Below are positions 1 to 7,406 of a stretch of DNA of 36,011 nt, in pieces. Source of the DNA: Candidatus Levyibacteriota bacterium (lineage in GTDB: Bacteria > Patescibacteriota > Microgenomatia > Levybacterales > UBA12049); the NCBI GenBank assembly GCA_016204535.1, contig JACQKL010000007.1, positions 1-36,011 of the forward strand, written 5' to 3'. The position numbers were made by a program, and so were the translations under genes. Position 1 is the first letter of the stretch; each line of letters opens with the position of its first letter. The notes under the pieces were generated by a model. That model saw only the letters and a list, made by a program, of their open reading frames with translations, did not search any database and had not been told where the DNA came from.

Positions 1-147
1 CACGGGAATTCACTGCGAGCACTTGTTAAATATCTAGAAAATATTTCCGACGAAGATATAGAAAAGCTCGAAATCGCAACAGGAGAAATTTACGTTTATT
101 CCATAAATGAACAAGGCGATGTAGCTTCAAAAGAAATTAAACAATGA
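1..147 (+). CDS. gpmA: 2,3-bisphosphoglycerate-dependent phosphoglycerate mutase, C-terminal fragment
   Basis: Only the last 48 residues lie in the window; the gene enters from the left edge in frame 1 and stops at TGA 145-147. The fragment opens with [13 protein letters not shown], which is the conserved block holding the second catalytic histidine region of the histidine-phosphatase fold in dPGM. It continues with [15 protein letters not shown], the usual tail that ends in the substrate-loop region. The enzyme interconverts 3- and 2-phosphoglycerate in glycolysis in the cytoplasm. The product ends about 50 bp before the convergent rsmI stop, and that gap contains palindromic repeats. Confidence 0.9.
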   Translation, partial: HGNSLRALVKYLENISDEDIEKLEIATGEIYVYSINEQGDVASKEIKQ

Positions 148-193
148 GGCGACACCTTTGAGGCGACACCTCCCAGGTGCAATAGCCAGACAC
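147..193. repeat. Palindromic CACCT/AGGTG repeat unit, intergenic copy
   Basis: The short gap between gpmA and rsmI contains GAGGCGACACCT twice in tandem, then CCCAGGTGCAATAGCC and another GACACCT. The centre GACACCTCCCAGGTGC is an imperfect palindrome. Very similar units lie inside the murT and gatD coding regions (17720-17741 and 18929-18977). This is a dispersed palindromic element of unknown origin; here it could also act as a bidirectional transcription stop between convergent genes, although no T-run is present. Confidence 0.55.
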
Positions 194-919
194 CTAAATA
201 TTAGTATTAAGTAAGATTACAAATTCGCCTTTTGGGGTTGTTTTTGAAAAGTGTTTTAGTGATTCTGAAATTTTTTCGCGGTATATTTCTTCATGAACTT
301 TTGTTAATTCTCGAGCTATAACAATATTTATATCTCCAAAAATTTCCATAAGGTTATTTAAAGTTTTAATCAATCTGTATGGAGATTCAAATATAATTAA
401 CGTAAGTTTAATAGTTTGAACTATTGAACTAAGATCAGTAAGTAATTTTTTTCTTTTTCCTTCTTTTTTCGGCAGATATCCGACAAAGAAAAATTTATCA
501 GTTGGAAGGCCTGAAGAAACAAGAGCTGATATTGCAGCGGACGGACCGGGAATCGACTCGACTTTAATTCCTTCTTTTATGCACTCTCTAACCAATTTAA
601 ACCCTGGATCTGAAATCGTAGGCGTACCGGCATCAGATACTAAGGCAACATTTAATCCATTTTTCAAGGCATTAATTATTTCAGGCATTTTCTGGCTTTC
701 GTTTTGTTCGTAATAAGAAATTAATCGAGCTTTCATTGAATTATTGACAGTATTTATAGTATTGATATTTATTGGTAATATTCTTGAGAGAAGAAATCCC
801 GTCTTTCTCGTATCTTCGCAGGCAATTACTTCAACGGTTTGTAAAACATCAATCGCTCTTAGTGTAATATCCTCAAGATTACCTATTGGAGTAGCTACAA
901 TGTATAACTTTCCTGCCAT
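194..919 (-). CDS. rsmI: 16S rRNA (cytidine(1402)-2'-O)-methyltransferase RsmI
   Basis: A 241-residue tetrapyrrole-methylase-fold protein. Diagnostic blocks are KLYIVATPIGNLEDIT near residues 4-19, ACEDTR at 33-38, SDAGTP at 95-100, the SIPGPSA block after it, and a GEFV motif near the end. The family uses S-adenosylmethionine to methylate the 2'-OH of C1402 in the decoding centre of the small ribosomal subunit. The loop after the ACEDTR block carries an Ile/Asn-rich stretch (PININTINTVNN) that looks longer than usual. The gene starts 5 nt after the stop of the DedA-like gene on the same strand, so the two are probably co-transcribed. Confidence 0.95.
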   Translation of the reverse strand: MAGKLYIVATPIGNLEDITLRAIDVLQTVEVIACEDTRKTGFLLSRILPININTINTVNNSMKARLISYYEQNESQKMPEIINALKNGLNVALVSDAGTPTISDPGFKLVRECIKEGIKVESIPGPSAAISALVSSGLPTDKFFFVGYLPKKEGKRKKLLTDLSSIVQTIKLTLIIFESPYRLIKTLNNLMEIFGDINIVIARELTKVHEEIYREKISESLKHFSKTTPKGEFVILLNTNI

Positions 920-924
920 AAATG

Positions 925-1503
925 TTAACTTAAAAACTTAATAATCAAAAAGCCGCCAATTAAAAAAGCCATAAAGATTAATGATGCGATGTCGAAATAT
1001 TTTTCGATGGCATTAGATATTCTTCTTCCAAATATACGAATTGCTCCTGCAACTGCAAAAAATCTAGCTGCTCTTCCAAATAAAGATGCGATTATTAATT
1101 GTTCAAGAGGAATTTGGAAGAATCCTCCACCTATAGTAAAAACTTTGTAGGGTATTGGTGTAAAAGCAGCTGTAAAGACAGCTAAAAAGGCATTTTCTTT
1201 ATATAAAACACCAACTTGATCAAAGGCAGTTTGAAGATGGTAAAAATCAACGATGGGCTGGCCTATTGCCTGAAAGAAGAAAAGTCCTATAAAGTAACCC
1301 GCAATCCCTCCCAAAACCGATCCTAGCGTTGAAATTAAGGCAAAAAACCACCATTTAAAACGATGTGCAACAGTCATCGCCAGAAGTAAAACGTCAGGAG
1401 GAATCGGGAAAAAAGAGCTTTCAGCAAAAGCCAGTAGGAATAATGAATACGAAGCATATTTAGTTTTAGACCAGTGGATGGTCCAATCATAAAGCTTTCG
1501 CAT
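925..1503 (-). CDS. DedA/YqaA family membrane protein (VTT domain)
   Basis: A polytopic inner-membrane protein of the SNARE-associated/VTT family, YqaA subgroup. Characteristic segments are AESSFFPIPPDVLLLA, GSVLGGIAGYFIG, AFTPIPYKVFTIGGGFFQI and FGRAARFFAVAGA. Members act as lipid scramblases or transporters, for example for undecaprenyl phosphate or phospholipids; the substrate here cannot be told. The open frame extends to ATG 1563, but the extra 20 residues do not resemble the family. The MRKLYDW start at 1503 matches the usual N-terminus, so I used it. It sits between lexA and rsmI, all on the minus strand. Confidence 0.88.
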   Translation of the reverse strand: MRKLYDWTIHWSKTKYASYSLFLLAFAESSFFPIPPDVLLLAMTVAHRFKWWFFALISTLGSVLGGIAGYFIGLFFFQAIGQPIVDFYHLQTAFDQVGVLYKENAFLAVFTAAFTPIPYKVFTIGGGFFQIPLEQLIIASLFGRAARFFAVAGAIRIFGRRISNAIEKYFDIASLIFMAFLIGGFLIIKFLS

Positions 1504-1586
1504 TATTTTGCTTGGAATAAGAATAATCCGAAGGAAAGGAGATAAATTCTGAGATAGACGCATGATCTTTTTATCTTATCATAAAA

Positions 1587-2216
1587 TTAAGAGAATTTGC
1601 GGACGATTCCAACTGCTTTTCCTTGAATAGTTAGAGAGTTAGGGTAAATTGGATCCATTTCTGAGTTAGCAGGCTTTAGCACAATCCTTCCGTTTTCGTT
1701 ATAGAATCTTTTAAGAGTCGCCAAATTGTTATCAACTAAAGCGACAACTATATCTCCGCTTGTAGCAGTGTTTGTTTTTTCGATAACAACGAAGTCTCCC
1801 TCAAAGATACCGTCTTCGATCATCGAATTACCCTTCACCTGCAATACATAGGCAGTTCTTTTACCCGTTATCATCGAAGCAGAAACATGAAAAGTTGCAT
1901 TTGGATCGCTATGCGGCTCCAAAGGTTTACCTGCGGCAATATATCCCATCAAAGGAAGTTCTATCGAAGCGCTACTTCCCAACAGAGAAAATGTTACTTT
2001 TTGATCTATAATTTTAAGCACCCTATTGTTTCCATCCACTTTTTGAAGGAATCCCTTTTCAACCAAACCTTTGATAATAGCATGTACTGTGGAATTGCTT
2101 TTATGCCCTGTCGCTTCCGCTATTTCCGCAAGTGTTGGAGAATAGCCAAATTGTCTTTGAAATTGGGCAAGAAACTCTAATAGTTCTCTTTCTTTTTGAT
2201 AAATTACTCCTGGCAT
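1587..2216 (-). CDS. lexA: LexA repressor (SOS response regulator, self-cleaving)
   Basis: 209 residues, the normal length. The N-terminal winged helix-turn-helix covers about residues 5-65 (FGYSPTLAEIAEATGHKS is the recognition region). The C-terminal S24 peptidase-like domain has the cleavage site Ala95-Gly96 in YIAAGKP, the nucleophile Ser131 in GNSMIEDG and the general base Lys169 in ATLKR. It should bind operators of DNA-damage genes and cut itself when RecA filaments form. It is divergent from uvrB, a classical LexA target, which suggests local control of both genes from the 111-bp gap. It has its own good promoter (2237-2265). Confidence 0.96.
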   Translation of the reverse strand: MPGVIYQKERELLEFLAQFQRQFGYSPTLAEIAEATGHKSNSTVHAIIKGLVEKGFLQKVDGNNRVLKIIDQKVTFSLLGSSASIELPLMGYIAAGKPLEPHSDPNATFHVSASMITGKRTAYVLQVKGNSMIEDGIFEGDFVVIEKTNTATSGDIVVALVDNNLATLKRFYNENGRIVLKPANSEMDPIYPNSLTIQGKAVGIVRKFS

Positions 2217-2236
2217 ATATTTTCTTATACCAGTAT

Positions 2237-2265
2237 TTTATACGAATATTTCTGTGCTCTGTCAA
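2237..2265 (-). promoter_or_regulatory. lexA promoter
   Basis: On the minus strand TTGACA (2260-2265) is followed by a 17-nt spacer and TATAAA (2237-2242), near consensus. The -10 region also contains the small palindrome GTATTTTATAC (2233-2243), which may be part of an autoregulatory LexA site. The start codon lies about 20 nt downstream of the -10 box. Confidence 0.75.
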
Positions 2266-2288
2266 GATGACGAAAATATACAAACCAG

Positions 2289-2318
2289 ATCAATATTTAT
2301 TGATGTTTGTGCTAGAAT
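2289..2318 (+). promoter_or_regulatory. uvrB promoter with candidate LexA operator
   Basis: A perfect inverted repeat, ATCAATATTTATTGAT (2289-2304), sits where a -35 and spacer would be. It is followed by the extended -10 box TGCTAGAAT (TAGAAT at 2313-2318). The uvrB ATG is at 2328, only 9 nt beyond the -10 box, so the message is probably leaderless or nearly so. The palindrome is between divergent lexA and uvrB, so it is a good candidate SOS box of a non-standard type. Confidence 0.6.
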
Positions 2319-2327
2319 ATAAGTTCC

Positions 2328-4337
2328 ATGAAGTTTAAATTAGTCTCGAATTTTAAGCCTACTGGTGACCAACCGCAGGCAATCCAAAAATTGACTCAAA
2401 ACCTTGAGAAAAATGTAAGGAATCAAGTGCTTTTGGGCGTAACAGGTAGTGGAAAGACCTTTACCATGGCTAATGTGATCGAAAAAATTCAAAAGCCTAC
2501 TCTTATAATTTCTCATAATAAAACTCTCGCAGCTCAACTTTATCAGGAATTTAGGGATTTTTTCCCCCACAATGCAGTTTCTTACTTTGTTTCTTATTAT
2601 GATTATTACCAACCCGAAGCTTATATCCCTCAAAGCGATACTTATATAGAAAAAGAGGCGGAAATAAATGATGAGATTGATAAATTAAGACTTTCTGCAA
2701 CAACCAGTCTTCTAACTCGTAAAGACGTAATTGTTGTTGCTTCTGTGTCCTGTATTTACAATTTAGGCTCTCCTGTGGAATATGGAAAATTTGTGCTTGA
2801 AATAAAGCCTGGTGTAAAAACTGATTTAAAGTCAATTATCTTAAGACTTACTGACTTACAATACGATCGAAATGAATACGCGTTTGAAAGAGGTAGTTTT
2901 AGAGTGAGAGGTGATGCTATTGATTTATTTCCGGCATACAAAGACATTGGCATCAGAATCGAGCTTAAAAATGACAAAATAAAGGAAATTTCGGAATTTG
3001 ACTCTCTTACAGGGACCACAATTGAAGTTTTAGAAAGTATTGTGATTTATCCTGCCAAACATTATATGACCGATCCTTTATCATATAGTAACGTCTTTCC
3101 AAGGATTCTGAAAGATTTAAAAATTCAAGTTGCAAAATTAAAACAAGAAAACAAACTCTTGGAGGCACAAAGACTTGAGCAGCGGACAAATTTTGATCTG
3201 GAAATGATCAAAGAAATTGGCTACGTAAATGGAATAGAGAATTATTCAAGATATTTTGACGGAAGAAACCCCGGAGAACCTCCCTATACGCTTTTGGATT
3301 ATTTTAACTATCAATCAAAAGACTTTTTATGCATTATAGATGAATCACATATGACTATTCCCCAGTTAAGAGGCATGTATAATGGGGATCATTCAAGGAA
3401 AGAAACCTTAATTGAATATGGTTTTCGCCTCCCATCGGCTTTGGATAATCGACCGCTTAAATTTCCAGAATTAATGCAACGACTCAATCAAATAATTTAT
3501 GTGAGTGCTACACCTGATGATTATGAACTATCCTTAGCAAAAGACAGCTTAAAATCTAATGACGCTATTATTGAACAATTAATCCGTCCAACAAATCTGG
3601 TTGATCCCAAAATAACTGTAAAACGATCAGAGGGGCAAATTATTGACTTAATTGAGGAAATTAACAAAAGAGTGTCTGTTGGGCAAAGAGTTCTAGTAAC
3701 AACTTTGACAAAAAGAATGGCTGAAGAGCTGTCTTCTTATTTGGAAGAAAGAAATGTTAAAGTTTCCTATCTTCATTCTGACATCCAAACCTTGGAAAGA
3801 CAGGATGTATTAGATCAACTTAGGGAGGGTACATATGATGTAATTGTTGGCATAAATCTTCTTCGCGAGGGACTGGATTTGCCTGAAGTTTCTCTAGTTG
3901 CAATACTAGATGCTGATAAAGAAGGATTTTTACGCAGCAAAACCTCGCTTGTCCAAACTATGGGAAGGGCTGCTCGTCACATTGATTCGCAAGTTATTAT
4001 GTATGCGGATATTTTTACTAAATCAATGAGGAATGCAATTGATGAAGTTGAAAGAAGAAGAAAAATTCAGATTAAATACAATAAGAAACACAATATAACC
4101 CCAAAAGGAATCGAGAAAAAAATCAAAGCAAAATTAGTTGAAGAAGATCTTTCCAAACCAGCAAATGAAGATTTAAAATATTTATTAACTCTTTCCCAAA
4201 AAGAAGTAATCTTACCCGATGAAAAAGAAAATCTAATTAAAAAACTTAGAAAAGAAATGAAGGAAGCAGCGCAAAACTTAAATTTCGAAAAAGCAGCTAT
4301 GATCCGCGACCAAATTAAACTCCTTAGAATCCGCTGA
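2328..4337 (+). CDS. uvrB: Excinuclease ABC subunit B
   Basis: 669 residues, full length. The helicase-like core has Walker A GVTGSGKT at 37-44, the damage-binding beta-hairpin block YYDYYQPEAYIP near 90-102 and a DESH Walker B-type motif near the middle. Motif V/VI-type blocks GINLLREGLDLPEVSLV and QTMGRAARH follow. The C-terminal UVR motif ending FEKAAMIRDQIKLLR contacts UvrC. UvrB receives damaged DNA from UvrA and hands it to UvrC in nucleotide excision repair. Start at ATG 2328 is fixed by the -10 box just upstream. Its 3' end overlaps the convergent yraN by 14 bp. Confidence 0.98.
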   Translation: MKFKLVSNFKPTGDQPQAIQKLTQNLEKNVRNQVLLGVTGSGKTFTMANVIEKIQKPTLIISHNKTLAAQLYQEFRDFFPHNAVSYFVSYYDYYQPEAYIPQSDTYIEKEAEINDEIDKLRLSATTSLLTRKDVIVVASVSCIYNLGSPVEYGKFVLEIKPGVKTDLKSIILRLTDLQYDRNEYAFERGSFRVRGDAIDLFPAYKDIGIRIELKNDKIKEISEFDSLTGTTIEVLESIVIYPAKHYMTDPLSYSNVFPRILKDLKIQVAKLKQENKLLEAQRLEQRTNFDLEMIKEIGYVNGIENYSRYFDGRNPGEPPYTLLDYFNYQSKDFLCIIDESHMTIPQLRGMYNGDHSRKETLIEYGFRLPSALDNRPLKFPELMQRLNQIIYVSATPDDYELSLAKDSLKSNDAIIEQLIRPTNLVDPKITVKRSEGQIIDLIEEINKRVSVGQRVLVTTLTKRMAEELSSYLEERNVKVSYLHSDIQTLERQDVLDQLREGTYDVIVGINLLREGLDLPEVSLVAILDADKEGFLRSKTSLVQTMGRAARHIDSQVIMYADIFTKSMRNAIDEVERRRKIQIKYNKKHNITPKGIEKKIKAKLVEEDLSKPANEDLKYLLTLSQKEVILPDEKENLIKKLRKEMKEAAQNLNFEKAAMIRDQIKLLRIR

Positions 4338-4704
4338 TGTTTTTGGTAAGTTCTATATTCTGAACGTTCTGACCGTTTAATAATATTGATACGGCATCTA
4401 TCCGAAGGCTTTCGGGAAGATTGGGATGAATTAATTTATAAAATTGTGCTGTTTTAATTATTTCTCTTAGTTTCCAATAGGTGATTGATTCAAGCGGAGT
4501 ACCGAAATAGTTTGAAGTTCTCGTCTTTACCTCAATGAAAACTAATATTTCTTTTCCTTTACCTTCAGATGGGTCGATTGCAACAATATCAATTTCTCCA
4601 TATCCTTTTCTGAAATTCCGCTCGATAATTTTAAAACCTAATTTTTTGAGGTATTCACAGGCTTTATCTTCTCCTAATTTTGCAATAGGGTTGACAACTT
4701 TCAC
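4324..4704 (-). CDS. YraN family protein (UPF0102, endonuclease-like fold)
   Basis: 126 residues. The order G-E-D-K-A-C-E-Y-L, then RNFRKGYGEIDIVAID (E37, D39) and LVFIEVKTRT (E58, K60) is the conserved PD-(D/E)XK-like core of the UPF0102 family. The biological role is not settled; members are presumed to act on DNA. It starts 5 nt after rplS on the same strand, a common rplS-yraN arrangement, and its 3' end overlaps uvrB. Confidence 0.9.
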   Translation of the reverse strand: MKVVNPIAKLGEDKACEYLKKLGFKIIERNFRKGYGEIDIVAIDPSEGKGKEILVFIEVKTRTSNYFGTPLESITYWKLREIIKTAQFYKLIHPNLPESLRIDAVSILLNGQNVQNIELTKNISGF

Positions 4705-4709
4705 TTAAA

Positions 4710-5000
4710 TTAAGGATTTACTCGAGGTAAACGTTTATAATAAAGTTTTGCACGTCTGACTCTTCCTTTTGAATGCTCCTTAACTACGACTTTTTCGACA
4801 TTTGGAGATTTGATCGGAAAGATTTTCTCAACTCCCACATCTCCGACTATTTTCATGACAGTAAAACTTTTATTTTCGCCTCGTCCTTTTAATGCCAAAA
4901 CAGTCCCTTCAAAAACTTGAATTCTTGATTTATCTCCTTCTTTAACTCTTTCATGAACTCGAATAATATCCCCAGGAACAAAATTAATTTGACTGATCAT
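4710..5000 (-). CDS. rplS: Large ribosomal subunit protein bL19
   Basis: Diagnostic blocks are FVPGDIIRVHERVKEGDKSR, VFEGTVLALKGRG, KIFPIKSPNVEKVVV and the C-terminal RRAKLYYKR. bL19 sits at the interface of the two subunits. The product is about 96 residues and lacks most of the N-terminal helix seen in longer homologues. The open frame has an upstream ATG at 5009, but that codon overlaps the -10 box TATAAT (5008-5013). The ATG at 5000, 7 nt after the box, is therefore the likely leaderless start. It precedes yraN by 5 nt. Confidence 0.93.
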   Translation of the reverse strand: MISQINFVPGDIIRVHERVKEGDKSRIQVFEGTVLALKGRGENKSFTVMKIVGDVGVEKIFPIKSPNVEKVVVKEHSKGRVRRAKLYYKRLPRVNP

Positions 5001-5007
5001 AAAACTC

Positions 5008-5037
5008 ATTATAGCAAAAAATCCTTGTACTTCTCAA
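5008..5037 (-). promoter_or_regulatory. rplS promoter
   Basis: On the minus strand TTGAGA (5032-5037), an 18-nt spacer, and an extended consensus -10 TGCTATAAT (TATAAT 5008-5013). It decides the rplS start because the first ATG overlaps the box. It lies in the 43-bp gap after pyrG. Confidence 0.8.
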
Positions 5038-5052
5038 CTGCATTGAAGAAGA

Positions 5053-6714
5053 TCAATTCTCTTCGCATGCTTTAATAAATCCTAAGAATATTGGGTGAGG
5101 TTTTAGAGGGCGGCTTTTGTATTCGGGATGGCCTTGGGTACCAAGATAAAAAGGATGGTTTTCTTTTGGCAATTCTATTATTTCTGCCAAATTTTCAACG
5201 ATTGATCTTGCGCTAATAATTAAGCCGTTTTTTTCAAAATCTTTTGAATACTTATCATGAAATTCATATCTATGCCTATGCCGTTCGCTAGTTAATCCCT
5301 TACTTTTGTTTGTAAACCCCCCATATTTATCATAAAGCTCAAAAGCTCTGGTATTTGGTTTTACTTTTGCCTCCCAAGCACCAAGTCGCATGGTTCCTCC
5401 ATATGCCCTTCTTTTCACTATACTTTCTTGTTTTGGCATCAGATGAATTACCGGACGAAAGGTCTTTGGACTATTTTCTGTAGTGTCTGCATCCTTCCAA
5501 CCTAAAATATCTCGAGCGAATGCAATGACAGCAAGTTGCATGCCATAGCAAAGCCCAAGGTACGGTATATTGTTTATTCTCGCATAAGAGGCTGTTGTTA
5601 TCATTCCTTCCGCACCTCTTTCTCCCCATCCAATCGGCACAATAATCCCATTTGGCTTGCCGATAATATTTTCAAGATGTTTCTCCTCAGCCTGCACTTT
5701 TTCAGCGTCTATCCATTTTGTTTTTACCTCAACTCCAATCTTCCAGCTCGCATGATCAATTGCATCCAAGAGTGCTGCGTAAGAATCTCTTAGTTGGTAA
5801 TCTCCGGTTCCAAAATATTTTCCAATAATTGCAATTTCTATTTTTTTATCCTTTTTGCTTTTTATTTTTTCATTTAGTTTTTCCCATTCTAAAAGCTTTG
5901 GTAATTTTATTGGCAATTTAAGTTTTTTGAGAATCTTTTTTTCCAGATTTTGTTTGTGAAGGAGAAGCGGTATTTCGTAAATATAGGGAAGATCTGGATT
6001 AGAAATAATGTCCGAAGGATGCATGTTGCAGAAAAGTGCAAATCTGTCTTTTCTTCGTTGGTCTAAATATTTCTCAGATCTAGCAATTACAAAATCTGGT
6101 TGGATCCCCATAGAATTAAGTGTTCGAACTGAAAGTTGGGCAGGTTTTGTTTTGGGTTCTCCGATATGACGGGGAGTGGGAACATAGGTAACATGAATAT
6201 GAATAACGTCTTCAGGGTTTTTTAAAGTCATTATTCTTGCCGCTTCATAGTAAAATATATTTTGGTATTCCCCTGCCGTGCCTCCCAGCTCAATTAAAAC
6301 AATATCTGCATTTTTTTTACGAGCAAGGTAATTTATTCTTCTTGCTATCTCATCAGTTATGTAGGGAATAGCCTCAACATCTTCACCGTTATATTCAAAT
6401 CTTCTTTCTTTATCGATAACTGTTTTATAAATTCTTCCCATCGTGATGAAATTATCTTTTCCCATATCCTCGTCTAGAAACTTTTCATAGCTACCAATGT
6501 CCATATCTGCTTCCGTCCCATCTTCACATAAAAAGGGGTCCCCGTGTTCAATTGGATTTATTGTACCTGCGTCTAAATTTAAATAATTTTCAAATTTTAT
6601 TATTGTTACTTTGTAGCCGGATGCTTTAAGAAGAAATGCGATAGAGGCCGCTGTAGTACCCTTTCCAATTCCGGATATTACACCTCCTGAAACAAAAATA
6701 TACTTAGTGTGCAC
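5053..6714 (-). CDS. pyrG: CTP synthase (glutamine hydrolysing)
   Basis: 553 residues. The N-terminal amidoligase domain begins YIFVSGGVISGIGKG (P-loop) and includes FENYLNLDAGTINPIEHG and IELGGTAGEYQ. The C-terminal class I glutamine amidotransferase domain has the nucleophile Cys389 in LGLCYGMQLA and His529/Glu531 in GHPEY near the end. It makes CTP from UTP, ATP and glutamine. The start is GTG at 6714, placed 5 nt after a -10 box, so the message is predicted leaderless. It is the last pyrimidine step; pyrE and pyrF lie elsewhere in the window. Before insertion of the neighbouring element it would have followed tRNA-Gly directly. Confidence 0.97.
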   Translation of the reverse strand: MHTKYIFVSGGVISGIGKGTTAASIAFLLKASGYKVTIIKFENYLNLDAGTINPIEHGDPFLCEDGTEADMDIGSYEKFLDEDMGKDNFITMGRIYKTVIDKERRFEYNGEDVEAIPYITDEIARRINYLARKKNADIVLIELGGTAGEYQNIFYYEAARIMTLKNPEDVIHIHVTYVPTPRHIGEPKTKPAQLSVRTLNSMGIQPDFVIARSEKYLDQRRKDRFALFCNMHPSDIISNPDLPYIYEIPLLLHKQNLEKKILKKLKLPIKLPKLLEWEKLNEKIKSKKDKKIEIAIIGKYFGTGDYQLRDSYAALLDAIDHASWKIGVEVKTKWIDAEKVQAEEKHLENIIGKPNGIIVPIGWGERGAEGMITTASYARINNIPYLGLCYGMQLAVIAFARDILGWKDADTTENSPKTFRPVIHLMPKQESIVKRRAYGGTMRLGAWEAKVKPNTRAFELYDKYGGFTNKSKGLTSERHRHRYEFHDKYSKDFEKNGLIISARSIVENLAEIIELPKENHPFYLGTQGHPEYKSRPLKPHPIFLGFIKACEEN

Positions 6715-6719
6715 GACTC

Positions 6720-6749
6720 ATATTATCAAGAATTCAGATCTTTCGTCAA
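6720..6749 (-). promoter_or_regulatory. pyrG promoter
   Basis: On the minus strand TTGACG (6744-6749), an 18-nt spacer and TAATAT (6720-6725), then 5 nt to the GTG start. The mobile element ends only about 20 bp upstream of the -35 box, so the insertion left the promoter intact. Confidence 0.75.
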
Positions 6750-6767
6750 CAACTAGATTTATCAATG

Positions 6768-6868
6768 GAGCTCCTTTACGAAAAAGTTCGGACCGCTTTC
6801 GTATTATCATTGTAGTCGCTCACTTCGTTCGCTCCTATTATTTATATTGCTCGGCCTTCGGCCTCGCT
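6768..6868 (-). repeat. Att arm A' (left end of element, inverted copy of 11266-11366)
   Basis: 101 bp matching 11266-11366 in reverse complement with 3 mismatches by eye. It ends in GGAGCTC at the left element boundary. It contains short GC-rich words such as GGCCGAAGGCC and the near-direct repeat AGCGAACGAAGTGAGCG. Confidence 0.88.
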
Positions 6869-7067
6869 TTAGTATTTTTTGCACGGACCGAAAGTGCGCG
6901 ATTTTTTTCGGAACTCTTGGGAATATTATATCAGGTTTTTCCTAATTCCGTTTCAACCCACCCACCCGTTTATGGTGGCGGCGACCCCGCCTTTGGGCGC
7001 TAGACCCGCCTTGGGGCGGGTTTGCCCACAGTTTTCGTTTTTTAAATTCCGCTACAGTATCTTCCCC

Positions 7068-7092
7068 ACCCGCCGCGGGCGGGTTTTCTTTT
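7068..7092 (+). terminator. Terminator-like GC hairpin
   Basis: Stem ACCCGCC/GGCGGGT (7 bp) with a 3-nt loop, followed by TTTCTTTT on the plus strand. It looks like an intrinsic terminator, but no plus-strand gene precedes it in the element. It may protect the cargo genes from read-through or be a repetitive palindrome of the element. Confidence 0.45.
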
Positions 7093-7355
7093 AGCGTTAC
7101 TTAGTTTCGTTGCGCCGTCGGCGGGATGTGTCCGCTATTCGCCCCCGCCTTAATTATTTTACCCCTTCCCGTTCATGTTGCCGCAACGAAGTTCGGTTGG
7201 CGAACCCGCCGTCTTCTAATACAAAAATATTCTTCGGCGTGTTCGCTTGGTCGGGCTTCCTATCCGAATGAAATTCTTAAGTCGAGTTTTCCCTGACGGG
7301 CGCCCTCCTTTTAGCAACGACTCCATCGGGAGCGGGGGCGGCGGACCGCCAGAAA

Positions 7356-7400
7356 GAATCGGCCAGATTGGTGGAAATTGGCCGATTCCCGTGCTAGACT
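7356..7400 (+). promoter_or_regulatory. Palindrome and -10 box upstream of the acidic repeat gene
   Basis: GAATCGGCCA (7356-7365) and TGGCCGATTC (7379-7388) form a perfect 10-bp inverted repeat with a 13-nt loop. Next comes the extended -10 TGCTAGACT (TAGACT 7395-7400), 6 nt before the ATG at 7407. No good -35 is visible at 16-18 nt; the palindrome occupies that place and may be an operator. Confidence 0.5.
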
Positions 7401-7406
7401 AAATTT

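Larger units (their letters stand above)
6869..7406. other. GC-rich non-coding stretch of the element
   Basis: About 540 bp without a convincing gene. It is visibly richer in G and C than everything around it and full of short palindromes: ACCCGCC-TTGG-GGCGGGT at 7004-7021 and ACCCGCC-GCG-GGCGGGT followed by TTTCTTTT at 7068-7092. A 10-bp inverted repeat lies at 7356-7388. Open frames here are short, without start signals, and of low-complexity composition. On the minus strand 6868-6912 resembles the 3' end of the recombinase gene, so part of it may be a decayed recombinase copy. I do not recognise a known RNA. Confidence 0.6.

Noticed and set aside
6707-7094. Two plus-strand frames in the GC-rich stretch
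   Set aside because: They overlap the pyrG promoter and arm A', have low-complexity composition and no start signals.
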